Positions 12,749-24,215 of a stretch of 64,000 nt of DNA are shown here, piece after piece (the stretch's first letter is position 1; every line of letters begins with the position of its first letter). This DNA comes from Phycomyces blakesleeanus NRRL 1555(-). Its lineage: Eukaryota > Mucoromycota > Mucoromycetes > Mucorales > Phycomycetaceae. The stretch is taken from the NCBI RefSeq assembly GCF_001638985.1, contig NW_017265158.1:558001-622000 (forward strand), in the 5' to 3' direction. Position numbers and translations under genes: made by a program. The notes below the pieces were generated by a model. The model was not told where the DNA came from. It made no database searches and saw only the letters and a program-made list of their open reading frames with translations.

Positions 12749-14437
12749 CACGGGCCTGCCTCCTCTAGTCTTGTTTTAATTTTCGGCTGCGGTCGACATC
12801 AGTTTTGTTAAAAGGACAGATTAAATTCTTCCTTTATTAAAAGCACAATTAAAATTATTATTTGTCTTATTTTTAAAGATATATATATATATAACATCGC
12901 TAGTATTTTTCTACCTTGTCTAATTATCCGAATAACTCTGCAATCAAGTCTTTCTCTTGTAAGATAAAGAGTTTATCAGCTTCTATTTATATTTTCTTTT
13001 TGAGTCTTCTTGCAGAATATTCACTCAGTAATTCTTCCAACTTCTATATTAATCAGAGTTAAGCAAAATAGAGTTAACACATTTATTAAAGAATCGAAAA
13101 AGAAATTAGTAGTAAAGAGCTATATTTTATATATATGGGCTATCCTAAATATAATCATAACATCTGTTAAATATTTGTGTGTGTGTTTTTTGTAAAACCA
13201 AGAAATATTCCCCTTTTATTAAAACGATCTGCCCAAGATGGAAGTTCGACTTTTAAATTAACAGCAACAATAAAAAATAAAAAAAAATCAGCATGAAATT
13301 ATTGTAAAATAGATTTTAAATGATAAATTGTAAATTATAAATTATAAACCTTAAAAGTATATTAATTAGCTACTATTGAATATCCAATGCAAAGAAAGAC
13401 AATTGCATTTCAACTTGTTTAAACACTCAAGCCAATATAATCTACCACTTGTCTATGCAGAAAAAGCGGCCTATTCTTTTCTTAGTAGATAGTACTGGAT
13501 CAAATACTGCTTCAATCACCAAGGTAACATTGATCTATTGTGTATACATTGCATACATAGCCTAACATGCCCTTGTTTTCACTTTTTCTCCCACAATTAA
13601 TTATAGGGTTATGGTTAGACAGACACACATGTATTTTAAATACATTCTTTTTCACACAGATACACAAACACTTTCTTGGTAAAGATCCTGATTTTGCCTT
13701 TTACCAAGATGATAAAGAGAGCCTTTTTTTTTTTAGTTTTTGGCAAGCTGAGATTTTTAATACTAGCCAAATGAATTAAATGAAAACTATCCTAAAACTC
13801 AATATATAATCATAAAGAGCTTTTTAAATTTTTAGCGTATTGACCTGTCAAAAAAAAAGGGAGGGCATCAAGCCTGAATGAATGTTTCAAGTTGTGCCTT
13901 CTCTCTTTAGTATTGCCTTATGACTCCCATAGAAAGGCTGTATGCTTCTTCTAAATGTATAATAAGGGAAGTGTTTTTAATGTAAAAAAAGGATTTTTCT
14001 TATTCTTCGAGTTACAAAATATGACAAGATACAACATAAATTTTAAAAGCTACGTATTATTGAGGTTTCTTTTGCGATAATTATCTCCCAACTGTCGATA
14101 AATGTTTCTTCTTTCTTTCTTTTTAATTATCGACAATATCCTTTGTACTGACTGTATTACCTTTAACTTCAATAACTGTACATCATTGCTTTTATTCTCC
14201 TCTTCAACAAACAAACCACTGTAACTTTGTGCCTCCATGATGTATATCTGTGTCACATTTCTTCATGTGTTGTTCCCAGTCAACAGATGCATTGTACACA
14301 CATATCATGTAAATCTTTGTAGCAATTCACCCCCACACTCAAAGCCTAGAAAAAGAAGCCAACCTTTCTCTTTCTTACACTAAAACCTTCCTTTCCTTCA
14401 TTTCATTTTCTTTTTCCCTTCCTTTTATTTTATTTTA
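12749..14437. other. Intergenic with one possible short spliced frame
   Basis: AT-rich. An ATG at 13457 opens MQKKRPILFLVDSTGSN, ending at an AAGGTAACATT donor near 13525. A second open segment, HKHFLGKDPDFAFYQDDKE, lies near 13665-13780 behind a CACACAG acceptor. Together they could form a peptide of about 60 residues, but there is no family match and confidence is low. A CT-rich tract at about 14370-14430 directly precedes the GPI-anchored protein gene and is its likely core promoter/leader. Confidence 0.35.
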
Positions 14438-14923
14438 ATGATTGCCTATCTACTCCTTGCTCTGATTGCCTTGGTGTGCAGAGTAGCTGCCCAGGTTGGA
14501 CCTACCATCACCTTCCCTCACGAAAATGGTACTATTGTTGCTGGAGAAACCGTTGAAATCAAATACGATTATCCCAACATGGGCACAGGCAATTACAGTG
14601 TCGACATTGCTCTCTGGGCAGATGCCTCGGCTACTCAAAACCTTTTAAATATTACCACCAATGAAGTCATTCCCTCTGGAAACTCGACTGGATTTACCCT
14701 GGCATTTAACCTCACTTCAACATACAAATGGAAAGTTCCTAATGGACTCAACGAAACTGTTTATTTAACTGTGACCGAGTACGCCAAAACCAGCTTCTTT
14801 TTCCCAGAACAGCGTTCAGCACCCATGATGCTCCATGTCAGTGCTGCATTTGCCTTTTTACCTTTTCCTGCCGTTTCTTTATTCTTTGTGTCGATGGTTA
14901 TTCTTTACTTTGGCAATCTATAA
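14438..14923 (+). CDS. GPI-anchored-type secreted glycoprotein
   Basis: An intronless 161-codon gene. It opens with a signal peptide (MIAYLLLALIALVCRVAAQ) and ends in a hydrophobic tail (PFPAVSLFFVSMVILYF) suited to removal by GPI transamidase; small residues just before it could be the omega site. The roughly 110-residue middle has the look of an Ig-like beta-sandwich found in fungal Kre9/Knh1-like surface proteins: GPTITFPHENGTIVAGETVE, a WADAS strand, then YKWKVPNGL. It has at least six N-glycosylation sequons (NGT, NYS, NIT, NST, NLT, NET). It probably acts at the cell surface or wall; specific function unknown. A pyrimidine-rich leader precedes the ATG. Confidence 0.7.
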   Translation: MIAYLLLALIALVCRVAAQVGPTITFPHENGTIVAGETVEIKYDYPNMGTGNYSVDIALWADASATQNLLNITTNEVIPSGNSTGFTLAFNLTSTYKWKVPNGLNETVYLTVTEYAKTSFFFPEQRSAPMMLHVSAAFAFLPFPAVSLFFVSMVILYFGNL

Positions 14924-15320
14924 TCTTATTACTCTATTTATTTTAATTAGTATTTTCCCCCTACCCTATACAAAATATAAATATATAAAATCTGTTCAAA
15001 AGAAGGCTTTTTATCCTTATTTTAAGAACCTTTTGAAAATAAATAATAATTATATACGTATATATAAAGACCATCCAACAAGTTTTTTGTTTTGTTTTTA
15101 CTTTATTATTATTATTATATGTGTAGTGGATTTGTAACACATTAGAAATAGATCAAATGAAAGCAGTGGCGCCATTGACTTGATCTAGTTTATTCACAAA
15201 TCCATACCCTCTTCCGAGATTTTTCCCCCTGATGACATGCACACACAAAAACACAAGCACGTGTATTCTGCACAGGTTTCACGGTAGTACTATACGTACT
15301 TTGCTTTGATATTCTTTATT

Positions 15321-16083
15321 ATGCTTGCTCATGAAGATCGCACCGAGAAACTAACTGCTGTGGCCAAACGCAAGGTAAGTCTCGAATATAGGAGCATGTT
15401 TTTTTTTAAAAAAAAAACACAAAAAAAAGAACAATATAGCTTGTCCTATAAGGCTTATAATCAGGTTTAGCTTCAAAAGTATCAGAGCAAAAAAGCCAAC
15501 AAGACTGAATCATCCGAATCTGATGCCACGATAATTGAGACAGAGAATTCCAACTTAAGAGATCAATTGAGACAAGCGAATGAAAAGATCCGTGATTTGG
15601 AATCTCAAATTGAAATCAATCGTCTTGCTGATGGTTTTCATAAAATGAGAAAACCAGAAGAGCAGTTTATTGCTACTCTTTTATCTGATGATGACTTGGG
15701 TAAATTTATTTATATATATATAATTTTTTATTGTTAGTTTGAGTGTTTGTCCCAAAAATATTTACAAGTATTGGTTTTATTGCTTTTGATAGATGCCTAC
15801 GAACAAGAAGAGAGGTAAGACAGGACACAATAAAAGAAGAGTAAAATGTAATTTAAGAAACCCAGGTATATCATGGAGAGTGCGAAAAGGCGCATTAAGG
15901 ATTTGCGTGAAAGATATAGCCAGACCAGGGCTGGTAAATAAACAAACAAGAAAAGAAACGAGAAACCATTGCAACCGATATTTTCACAATATTTTTTTAG
16001 AGAGAACTTTTGTACTAATACAAAGTCTGACTTCTCCTTTAGAGCTATGTGGAAACTGTTTGGGAGATCTATTGGAGATTTGA
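15321..16083 (+). CDS. Small coiled-coil protein (137 aa), golgin-like N-terminus
   Basis: Five short exons (15321..15374, 15471..15699, 15793..15814, 15866..15933, 16043..16083) sum to 414 nt and stay in frame through four GT..AG introns, including a 22-nt exon. The product starts MLAHEDRTEKLTAVAKRKLQ, resembling the KL-AAKKKL motif in golgin-type coiled coils. A Glu/Arg/Leu coiled-coil segment follows (NLRDQLRQANEKIRDLESQ), then an acidic DDDLDAYEQEE stretch, a basic helix (AKRRIKDLRERYSQ) and a terminal CGNC pair. No ORF of useful length shows this gene, so the model rests on splice consistency. It may be a Golgi tether-related or uncharacterised conserved protein. Confidence 0.6.
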
Positions 16084-17903
16084 TATTTACTATATATTAA
16101 TTGTATTAATCTCATAAATTATACACTATAATAAAATAGATGTTGAAATGTTCTGCTTCGAGAAATACTGTTCTCTATTTCTCTCTTTCTCTTTTATAGA
16201 TATACCTATATATCTATATAGGTGAGTGTGGGCTGGTGTACACTTGTTAGTCGTTATAATCTCAATTTTCGTTCGAAATCAATTTTATAGAATTTGGCTC
16301 ACATCTTATATCTATGTATGTCTTATCTTGTTTTAATTGACTCTATTTTTTTTTGGTTTTACATAAATGGCTATCAACTTTCATTTGATTTACTGCTTCA
16401 TAAAAACCATATTTTTAAAATCAAAATAAACAAACTAGATGTTGATATTGAGTTTGCGACTGAGAATATGTGGGGCCCAAGCGTTTTGCTTTTTACTTTT
16501 TTAAATATATTTATCCTAAACCTTGATTATGAATTTATTGATGAAGAAAACTCTAATATCTTATAGTCGACTTTGATTGGCTGGAGGATTAACAATTAAA
16601 GAACGAAGAAGAATAAAAAAAAGTTGCTTTTATAGTATTTTATTTTATTGATTTAAATATATATATAAACAGACAATTAGTATCTGGTTGAATTTCTTCT
16701 ATTTTTATTGGTATAAGAGCTTTCACGTAGTAACCAAAAGTTCAGGTAAAGAGTCGATTAGTAAATTTTCTAGTCTTGAGATATTTAGTAATATAATACC
16801 AAATACTCTTTGAGCTATAAGCAAGAAATAATAAACAAGATTTCAAGCAAATCTTTTGGATGAGAAGTTGATACTAAGTTTTCAAAAAGCTTATGTATAT
16901 CCTTTGATTTCTCTCTTAAATTTTGCCTAAAAAGTTTAGTCTAATAAAAAACCTCTTTGAATACACAGTCGTAAAAGTAAGCTTCAAAATATACATGATA
17001 ATATTCATCTTGTAGTCAGGGTTGATACTCCAATTTATTTTGTTAAAAAACACCAAAAATAATACTATAAAAACTCCGTAAAATCTTCACAGAATCCTAA
17101 AAATTGGGGGTGGAACAACGACTGATATTTAATCTTGAGTGAATAGAGTTGCGTGGAACACAAAAGGGCTTCTAACAATGTTGCTAAATCAGACTGTTAA
17201 TACAACCTATACAGTAAATACACACACACATACAAACATACAAACATACATTCTGATTAGATATAACTACTAAGGTTCGTCCTTATTTTCTTGCTTGTAA
17301 ACATAAGAAGAAGAAGGTAAAGATGAGCTAGAATTAAACCGGCAAATGGGCGGCAAACTATTCAATTGGATGAAGATCAACAATACATATCAATCGTTTT
17401 CCGGTTACATAAAGTCTAAATCGCGTCCTTCTGTACGCGTATTAAGTGCCGTTCTATGATTGAGTATAGCCTGCAGAATCTGTAAAAGAAAGAGTACATG
17501 TGATTTAATGAAGTTTAACACTATCATGACATTATTGCCTATAAAGAGAAGGCTAGTATGCTGATTGGCTTGAACTTGCGTGGAGCGCTTAGTATAAGAT
17601 GGTTGCACAGAAGAGAACTTGACGTCGGAAGGAGTGCCCAAAATACAATAAACCCAATCACATTTCTGTTATTCAAACTGCAACAGTTGGTTTGCCCTTA
17701 TAAAGGCAAGATCTGCTTTTTTTTATAATACTAGGTAGTAAAGTAGTACGAAGCACGATGGCACTCTACTTTGTGGTATTATAAAGAAGCCCGCTTCTAG
17801 CCTTTTCATCCATTCTCACTCTTTCTTTCTTTCTTTCTTCTTTCCTTCTTTCTCTTCATTGCCCTTTCTTCTCATATTTTCTCTCTTTATTTATTTCCTT
17901 AAC
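16084..17903. other. Intergenic; possible unresolved minus-strand exon and a TATA/CT-rich promoter
   Basis: Mostly AT-rich with TA and CATA simple repeats (about 17220-17255). A minus-strand open segment at 17405..17641 (ends TEGRDLDFM) has no ATG, because its apparent start is TTG and the only upstream ATG is followed at once by TGA. It may be a 3' exon of an unresolved gene. TTATAAAG at 17779..17786, followed by a pyrimidine-rich tract at 17814..17858, is the likely promoter of the repeat-rich gene at 17904. Confidence 0.45.
17779..17786 (+). promoter_or_regulatory. TATA-like box of the Glu/Ala/Val-rich protein gene
   Basis: TTATAAAG lies about 118 bases upstream of the ATG at 17904. A long CTTT/CTTC tract sits between the two, typical of highly expressed fungal promoters. 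Inference from sequence only. Confidence 0.45.
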
Positions 17904-19389
17904 ATGGCTAGAAAGAACGGTGCAAGCGCTCGTAACCAACGTCGCAACCGCAAGCAAGAACAAAAGAAAGTCCAGGTCGAAACAGCTCCTTCTCATACCG
18001 CCTCCATTGCCGAGAGTAATTTTGATCAAGCTGATGAGTCTACTGCACGGTCTAGCAATGAAGAATCCGGAGCAATTAAGAAAGAAGCCTCTACCATTTT
18101 ATCACAACCCGTAGAAGCCTCACCAGCAATCTCCACGCCCGATCAAAGCCCAGCTGAGCAACCGAATGTCAGCCACGACGCGACTGCAACCGTAACTGAG
18201 GCGGAACATGAATCTCAAGCCGTTCAGGAGCCATCCACCATCAATAATGTGTCCTCTGTCCCTGAGACAGTTGCACCAGAAAGCATGGTCAACCAAATCA
18301 AGGAAGCAGTCATTGTGTCCAAGAACACAACACAAGGGATTGTACCCGAGTCTGTAGCATGTGAAAAGACTGAATTGAACAAAGACGAGTCTGCTTTCAA
18401 AACCAAACAACTCCTTGAGATAGTTGCGCCAGAGACTATTGCCGAGCTTTCTAAGGAAGAAGTACCGGCTGTAATCGAATATGCTCCCATTGTGGAGAAT
18501 GCCGTAGAATCACCCGCCGACAGCAAGGCTGTAATTGCAGAAACCTCCATTATCAACTTACCTAACGTAAATACCACTGCTGTTGAGATTCCTGTTGTTG
18601 ATATTGTTAGTGTCAAGAAGACTTCCGCTGATATTTCTGCCGTTGAGGAGCCTGCTATTGAGGAGCCTGCTGTCGAAAAGCCTGTTTTTGAGGAGCTTGC
18701 TGTCAAGAAGCCTGCTGTCGAGGAGCCTGCTGTCGAGACGCCTGCTATTGAGGAGCCAGCTGTCGAGAAGCCAGCTGTCGAGAAGCCTGCTATTGAGGAG
18801 CCTGCTATTGAGGAGCCAGCTGTCGAGAAGCCTGCTGTTAAGGAGGCTATTGTCGAAGCCTCTAGCGTAAACGAATTAGTCGAATCAGCAGAAAATTCTA
18901 CTAAATCTATTGTAATTGAAGCTCACACAATTGTACAGTCTTGTGAGCAGACAATCACAGAAAATGTACAAACAACCGTTGCCAAGACCGAAACTGCCGT
19001 GAAGTCTATACCTGCCGTTACTTCTGATGATTGCACAGAAGATGCATCAATTAAAAGTACTATTGTCAGCGAATCACTTATCAAAAAAGAATTTATTGCT
19101 TCCGAATCACCAAAAATCACTACCCAAACAACAGAAAAGCATGTTAGCTCTGGTAAGCGGGAGAGCCAAGTAAAGGATCTGATCCGAAAAGAGAAGCCTC
19201 TACAGAAGAAGAAGTCCATTCTTGGGAAGATCTTTAAAAAACCAAAGGAAGAGTCAAAGGTAAGAATAAGTAAATATCGGTGTAAATGAATAAGGGTCTT
19301 ATTGTTGTTATTGTCTTTCGATTTTAAAGACAAAGGAAGTAACAAGTGAAAAAGAGAAGAAGCGCAAAACATGGCAGTTCTGGAAATAA
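17904..19389 (+). CDS. Low-complexity Glu/Ala/Val/Pro repeat protein, uncharacterised
   Basis: Two exons (17904..19259, 19330..19389) give 471 aa. ATG 17904 (MARKNGASARNQRRNRKQEQ) is preferred over the in-frame ATG at 17859, which would add a Phe/Leu-rich stretch lying in the promoter-like leader. Architecture: a very basic N-terminus; a long acidic, Ala/Val/Glu-rich disordered body; an internal 5-residue repeat (EEPAV / EKPAI variants, about 270-330); then a basic C-terminus (KEKPLQKKKSILGKIFKKPK) finishing TWQFWK. No enzyme domain is seen. The design, with basic ends and an acidic repeat middle, suits a scaffold or membrane/nucleic-acid-associated protein, but this is inference. Antisense and frame-shifted Ser/Leu-rich ORFs here are shadows. 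Confidence 0.75.
18640..18850 (+). repeat. 15-bp coding minisatellite (E-E/K-P-A-V/I)
   Basis: Tandem GAGGAGCCTGCTGTC / GAGAAGCCTGCTATT variants, about a dozen copies, encode the pentapeptide repeat of the surrounding protein. The period of 15 keeps frame, so copy number can vary without breaking the gene. Confidence 0.85.
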
Positions 19390-20104
19390 GCCATATTATA
19401 CACCTTGGACGTACACCCTATTCACATATATAATCTCTTAAAAGAAACAGACATACTACACCTACGTTTCGATCATATTCTGCCCTTGCGCCGATTACAT
19501 TTACTTGCTGTTACACTTTACATATACATCTATAATCGCTATATTGAACAAGACAAAACCAAAAAAAAAAGTCCATAAAGTGCTAGATACTCGACTTTAC
19601 ATATACTTTTATATACATATTTAAATTACACTTTCTAATATTCAAGAAACTTTTCCTAGTCTATAACAAATATAATTATTCCACATTGGTGGTACGCATT
19701 TAATGTAAAGTTACTAAATAATATATATATATATTATATATAAAGGTGTGTGTGTGTGTGCGTATTTTTTTTCGAAAATTAAATATGAAACACAGCAGGG
19801 TATTATTTTGCCTGAAGTGAAGTTGGTTAATTACAGTTTCTCGAGCAATGCCAAACTACAATTTAGTGTCAGGACAACCTTTTGGAAATACATAATGTAT
19901 ATTTATATCTACAGATTGTAAAATTTAATCTAAATTTATCGGTTATAACAAATTATAATCCCAAATATATATATATATATATTTGGATATAGATATTTAG
20001 AGATGTTTATAATAATATTCATTATCAGAGACAATCTTAAGATAATTTACACAAAAAACAAAGTGGTATTCATACAGATGGTCAATTCAAAAAGGAAATA
20101 ATTA
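19390..20104. other. Intergenic between convergent genes
   Basis: AT-rich with TA and TG dinucleotide runs near 19720-19765 and 19965-19983. It serves as 3' flank for both neighbours. No gene seen. Confidence 0.5.
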
Positions 20105-22034
20105 CTATTCCTCCTCCATATCGTCTTCAGGAGAAATCTTGGGTTTAGGCTTCCAAATGGCTTTCTCTATAAGGTTTTGGTCTTTTCTTCGCTGCTGATC
20201 TAGAGTGACATATTCCAAAGCAGTCTTTCTATCCTTAGCGCTAAAATCTCGAATTTTATCCGTCTCACGGATACAGGATGTCTCAAACGCCCAGTCAACA
20301 CCCTGTGCATAGTGTGTAAAGGTGAGGTATCGATCTGGCCACTTGTTCTTATCTCGTAACAATCCCCCATTCCACCAGAGTGGTTCCTGATCTACGTCTA
20401 AATGAAGCTGGTTTCCACACACCATACTTGGATCTCCCGCATCTCCTAATCCTCCGATTACAGCACCATACGACTTGATGAAAGAATATGGGGTTTGAAC
20501 CATCTCAAATCCAATCCAAAATGTCTAGTAAGATAATAATTGTCAATACTAGTACATAATAATCACCCCAACATGCACCCAATTCTATTGATATATATAT
20601 ATTGTCTTCTTACCTCTTTATCACCATGAGCGTATTGGTATGACACCTTGTCTCTCTCTTGCTTGTCATTCATCTTACAAGTTGACAAGAGTCCCAATAG
20701 TGATTTATTTTTATTAATCACAACAACACCTGACTCTTGTTCATGCGCGGATGTACTTTTCCACCATCGCGTTTCCTTTAATAAAGAGCTTCCGGTAGGC
20801 AAAAATGACTGTAGCCACATTCTACCCTTTGACCATCCTGAAAAAAGGGTGCGATCATAAAAGAATAGTGCGCCCGTCTTCTTGTAGCCAGCATCGGCAA
20901 ACAAAATATCGGGCCGCTTAAAGAAGAAGACGTCCGCATCCATCAGAATGACTTCAGAGAAGCTACTGGCCAGTATCGCATATGGCTTAACAGCCCAACC
21001 ACCAAATTGAGTAAATCGGTCATTTATGGAATGTACCACCTGGCGTGTTTTGACGTCAGTAAACTCTGTTTCAAGGTACTGACGTTTTATGGGCGACAAA
21101 TCATTCTCTCTGATGTAGAATACTTCGATAGGTAGGTTCGAATGGAGGACTTGGCGAATTCCACGGATTGTGGTTGCAGCGTATTTAAATTGATTGTTGC
21201 CTACGCAAATAACAATACCTCTTCCGCGGGTGTTGTTGTTGATGTGAAATGAATTTTCCCAATGTGGCGAAATCCATGGATAAAGTGTGTTTTCAAGTTT
21301 TTGAAAAAGATCCCAAGTAGAACTGTATGTGGGGTCTGTAGTTACGTCAATTTGACCTTCAGTAATGATAGGATCAAGGTACTGAAAAAGACCTTTGTAT
21401 ACACGTTGTTGAAACGTAAGTGTCTTAAAGTTAGGTATTGGCTCGGGGATAGTAAACAGATCCGCCAGCAATTTCTGGCCAAGAGATGTTTCCAAAAGGC
21501 GTTTATCCGCATCTGCAAATATATGAAAGTAATACCTTTGAGTTTCCATATTTAATTCATAAAAGATATGTTTCACATACCTGTCCATGGGTTTATAGGA
21601 TTAGTGATAGCTATATCATGAGATATTACAAGTTGATCTATGTCTTTGGTTGTTGCCTTTATAACTAAAATTATACAAATCAGATCATGAAAGTCCTTTT
21701 TTTTTGAAAAAAAGAGGAGTAAAAGTGAAGCTTTGTCTTGTGGGAATTTACCAGGCTCAATAACGCTGCGATGATTTTCTATCCATCGAAGACGTGTGAG
21801 GCGTCTCTCTTCTTCAAGAAATTTTTGTTCTTCTTCCCGTCTGCGCTGATCTTCTTCTGCGAGTCTTTTAAGGGTTTCTGGATCTTGGGTTGGTAATGAT
21901 AAATGAGCATTGATGTTACCAGGACGAGAGAATGATCCAAATGAGAGGTATATTATAAAGAATGCACTGATGGAGACAACTATTATCGCCGAGATGCGCA
22001 AAGGACGCATCCGACTAAAGGCTTGCATCACCAT
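20105..22034 (-). CDS. Type II membrane alpha-mannosyltransferase (GT71/MNN1-like)
   Basis: Golgi enzyme expected to add terminal alpha-1,3-mannose to glycoproteins. Four exons (22034..21752, 21664..21581, 21512..20614, 20524..20105) total 1686 nt, 561 aa. A short cytosolic N-terminus is followed by one membrane anchor (ISAIIVVSISAFFIIYLSF) and a charged stem rich in RRREEEQKFLEEE. The catalytic part includes GIVICVGNNQFKYAATTIRG, FGGWAVKPYAILASSFSEVI, the metal-binding DxD in LMDADVFFFKRPD, HEQESGVVVINK and the lumenal C-terminal WWNGGLLRDK and HYAQGVDW segments, all familiar from Mnn1/Mnt families. An in-frame open stretch continues 23 codons upstream of the chosen ATG to an AATAG that could be an acceptor, so an additional 5' exon is possible. 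Confidence 0.85.
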
Positions 22035-22891
22035 TCGAGTCCAAGGAATGACATGAACTTTGGGCTTGTCTAGAATAGTAAGCTCAGGAGATGAATGTGC
22101 CTATTTAGTGTAACCAATCAAATGTCTAGAACATTAGGTCTGAAACGTTAAATTGTTGTTGGTCTGATCATTTCGCCGCTTTCTTGTCTTGGTAATAAAT
22201 AATGTTTTCCTTTAGTTTTCTCTTTTTATATATATACTATCTATAATATCAACCGTATCAATACTCGAGGAAGTTTGTAGTAGGGATAAATCTCTAGAAT
22301 ACATCCTAGTGATTAACTAAGCCTTCTGTATAGACAGAGTGAAGAAATGTCTTCCATAGAGTAATTTGGTAGTACACAAAATATATCTTTCTGTGTTTAA
22401 ATTTCAACAAAACACGATCTACTAAGTGTTATTCAGTTTGCACTCTGGTTTTATTCCTAAGCTTATAGATAGACAATGTACTTTGTACGATTTGAAGTAT
22501 CATATCAATGGACCCACATTATGTGTATCTGCTTGTGAAAGATAAAAAGTTGTTTATGTCTTTTTTCAACTAGCCAATAATTCACTTATATATTTGTAAC
22601 CATAATAATATGTTTATATATTGAAGTTAAATTACCACATTTATGTAATCTAAATTTTCAACCGGCATGGGATGTTCACACAGGAATATTGACCTACTTT
22701 TTTTTTTATATTAGTGGTCTTTTTTTTCAGTGCCATTGTGTGGTAACTTGTAAATCTGGGGGGAGGGAGGGTGGTTCTCACTCAAGCAGTCGTCCCTTTT
22801 CTTATATTTAACTCTCCGCTTTCTATATCCTTCATATGGCAATACTTGCCCTGAACCCTTTACATTCACCATAATACTGAGAGGAACTTTA
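22035..22891. other. Intergenic, divergent promoter region
   Basis: Separates the mannosyltransferase (left) from ERG27 (right). AT-rich, with a poly-T tract and a GGGGGGAGGGAGGGTGG purine block near 22759-22775. No gene seen. Confidence 0.45.
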
Positions 22892-24141
22892 ATGGAAAAG
22901 CAAAAGAAGATCGCTATTATTACTGGGGCTAATTCTGGGGTTGGATATGCTGTTGCTCAAAGACTACTTGAATTGGAACGCGAGGGAATTACTATTGTGA
23001 TGGCCTGTCGTAATCACAATAGAGCCCATGCAGCCCGCGAACAACTTCTCGTTCAATTTCCTTTTGCTAGCATTGATATAGTGTTGGTGGATGTTGGAAG
23101 CATTAAAAGTGTTTTCTCATTCAGTCAGGCTATCCTTGACCAGTTGAGTTTAATCATCTCAAAAACATGAGAAATCTGACAAAGTGTTATAGATATACCC
23201 AAGTTGACTATTTGTTCTGTAATGCTGGAATTCTAAGTGCACTCGGAATTGACTGGTACAAAACCATTAAGCTTCTCTTCACTCACCCTATAAATCTCTT
23301 GGAAAGATCCGATGCTACTATCCAGAATGTAGGCGAGATCAATGAAGATGGCATGGGCAAGGTGTTTGCTGCCAATGTATTTGGTCACTATGTTATGGTA
23401 AAATTGATGTTTGTTATTTATATATATATATATCTTAAGCGAAATAATCGGTGTTAATAATTTCTCTGGTAGATGCGTGAGTTTGAGGGCTTGCTGTCGG
23501 CTTCTGGAGATGGTCGTGTTATTTGGACAAGTTCAATCACTGCAGAAAACGATATATTTGATATTGACGATTGGCAAGGTATCAAGAGGTAAGTTGTAAA
23601 AAAAAGTATCGAAATCCCGAGAAAGCACCTCTGCTCATTTAAATCCACAGTCCTGTTCCTTATGAGTCGTCTAAATGGGCATGCGATTTAGTTGGTATTG
23701 CTATGAACGATCAATTTATCCAAAGAGGGCGTCAGATTACTTCGTATACCACTTCTCCTGGTGTTGTGGCTACTAGTATTGGAGATCTTCCTCGATGGAT
23801 CACAGCGGCACGCACTCTTATTCACTACACGGTAATTATACGGACGACTAGAACTCTTCCCTAATCAAGGAAAATCTTCACTTTAGTTCCGTATTCTGGG
23901 CGTGCAATCCCAAAATATCACAGCATACAACGGTGCCCTTGCAGATGTATTTGTTGCTCTTCAACCCCTCGGTGTGCTAAACTACATGTTTCGTTATTTG
24001 TCACTCTCAGACCGTATGGGGAATGCCTTTGTAGAGCCACAGACTCTGGACAGCTATGAACCATTAGTTGCTGAAAAACTTATCCAAAAATGCGAGATTG
24101 TCTATCTGGCTCACAAAAGAAACGCATCAAAGAATGCCTAA
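22892..24141 (+). CDS. ERG27: 3-keto-steroid reductase (ergosterol pathway)
   Basis: NADPH-dependent short-chain dehydrogenase that reduces the C3 ketone during C4 demethylation of sterols, working with Erg25/Erg26 at the ER. Five exons (22892..23142, 23193..23397, 23473..23588, 23651..23831, 23887..24141) yield 335 aa, as expected. Seen: the Rossmann TGANSGVG near residue 13; the CNAG motif (YLFCNAGIL); catalytic Ser in VIWTSS; and YESSK as the Tyr-x3-Lys pair, followed by YTTSPGVVAT. Intron 1 uses a weaker GTTGAG donor. It is convergent with the TFIIB-like gene, with only about 75 bp between the stop codons. Confidence 0.88.
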
Positions 24142-24215
24142 ACTCCATTATTTATTTTGCTTTTATACAATCTAATTTATCTTTTCTAACCATATATTTA
24201 TTTTTTGGACTTATA

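Noticed and set aside
16294..16566. 90-codon frame with hydrophobic and acidic stretches
   Set aside because: Starts at TTG, AT-biased, no family or splice support.
17405..17641. 78-codon minus-strand frame ending RDLDFM
   Set aside because: Its apparent start is TTG, no usable ATG lies upstream, and no exon could be joined with confidence; kept only as a remark on the intergenic region.
18224..18870. Ser/Thr-rich minus-strand frame and Leu/Arg/Ser plus-strand frame over the E/A/V repeat gene
   Set aside because: Shadows created by the 15-bp repeat and codon bias of the real gene; no independent features.
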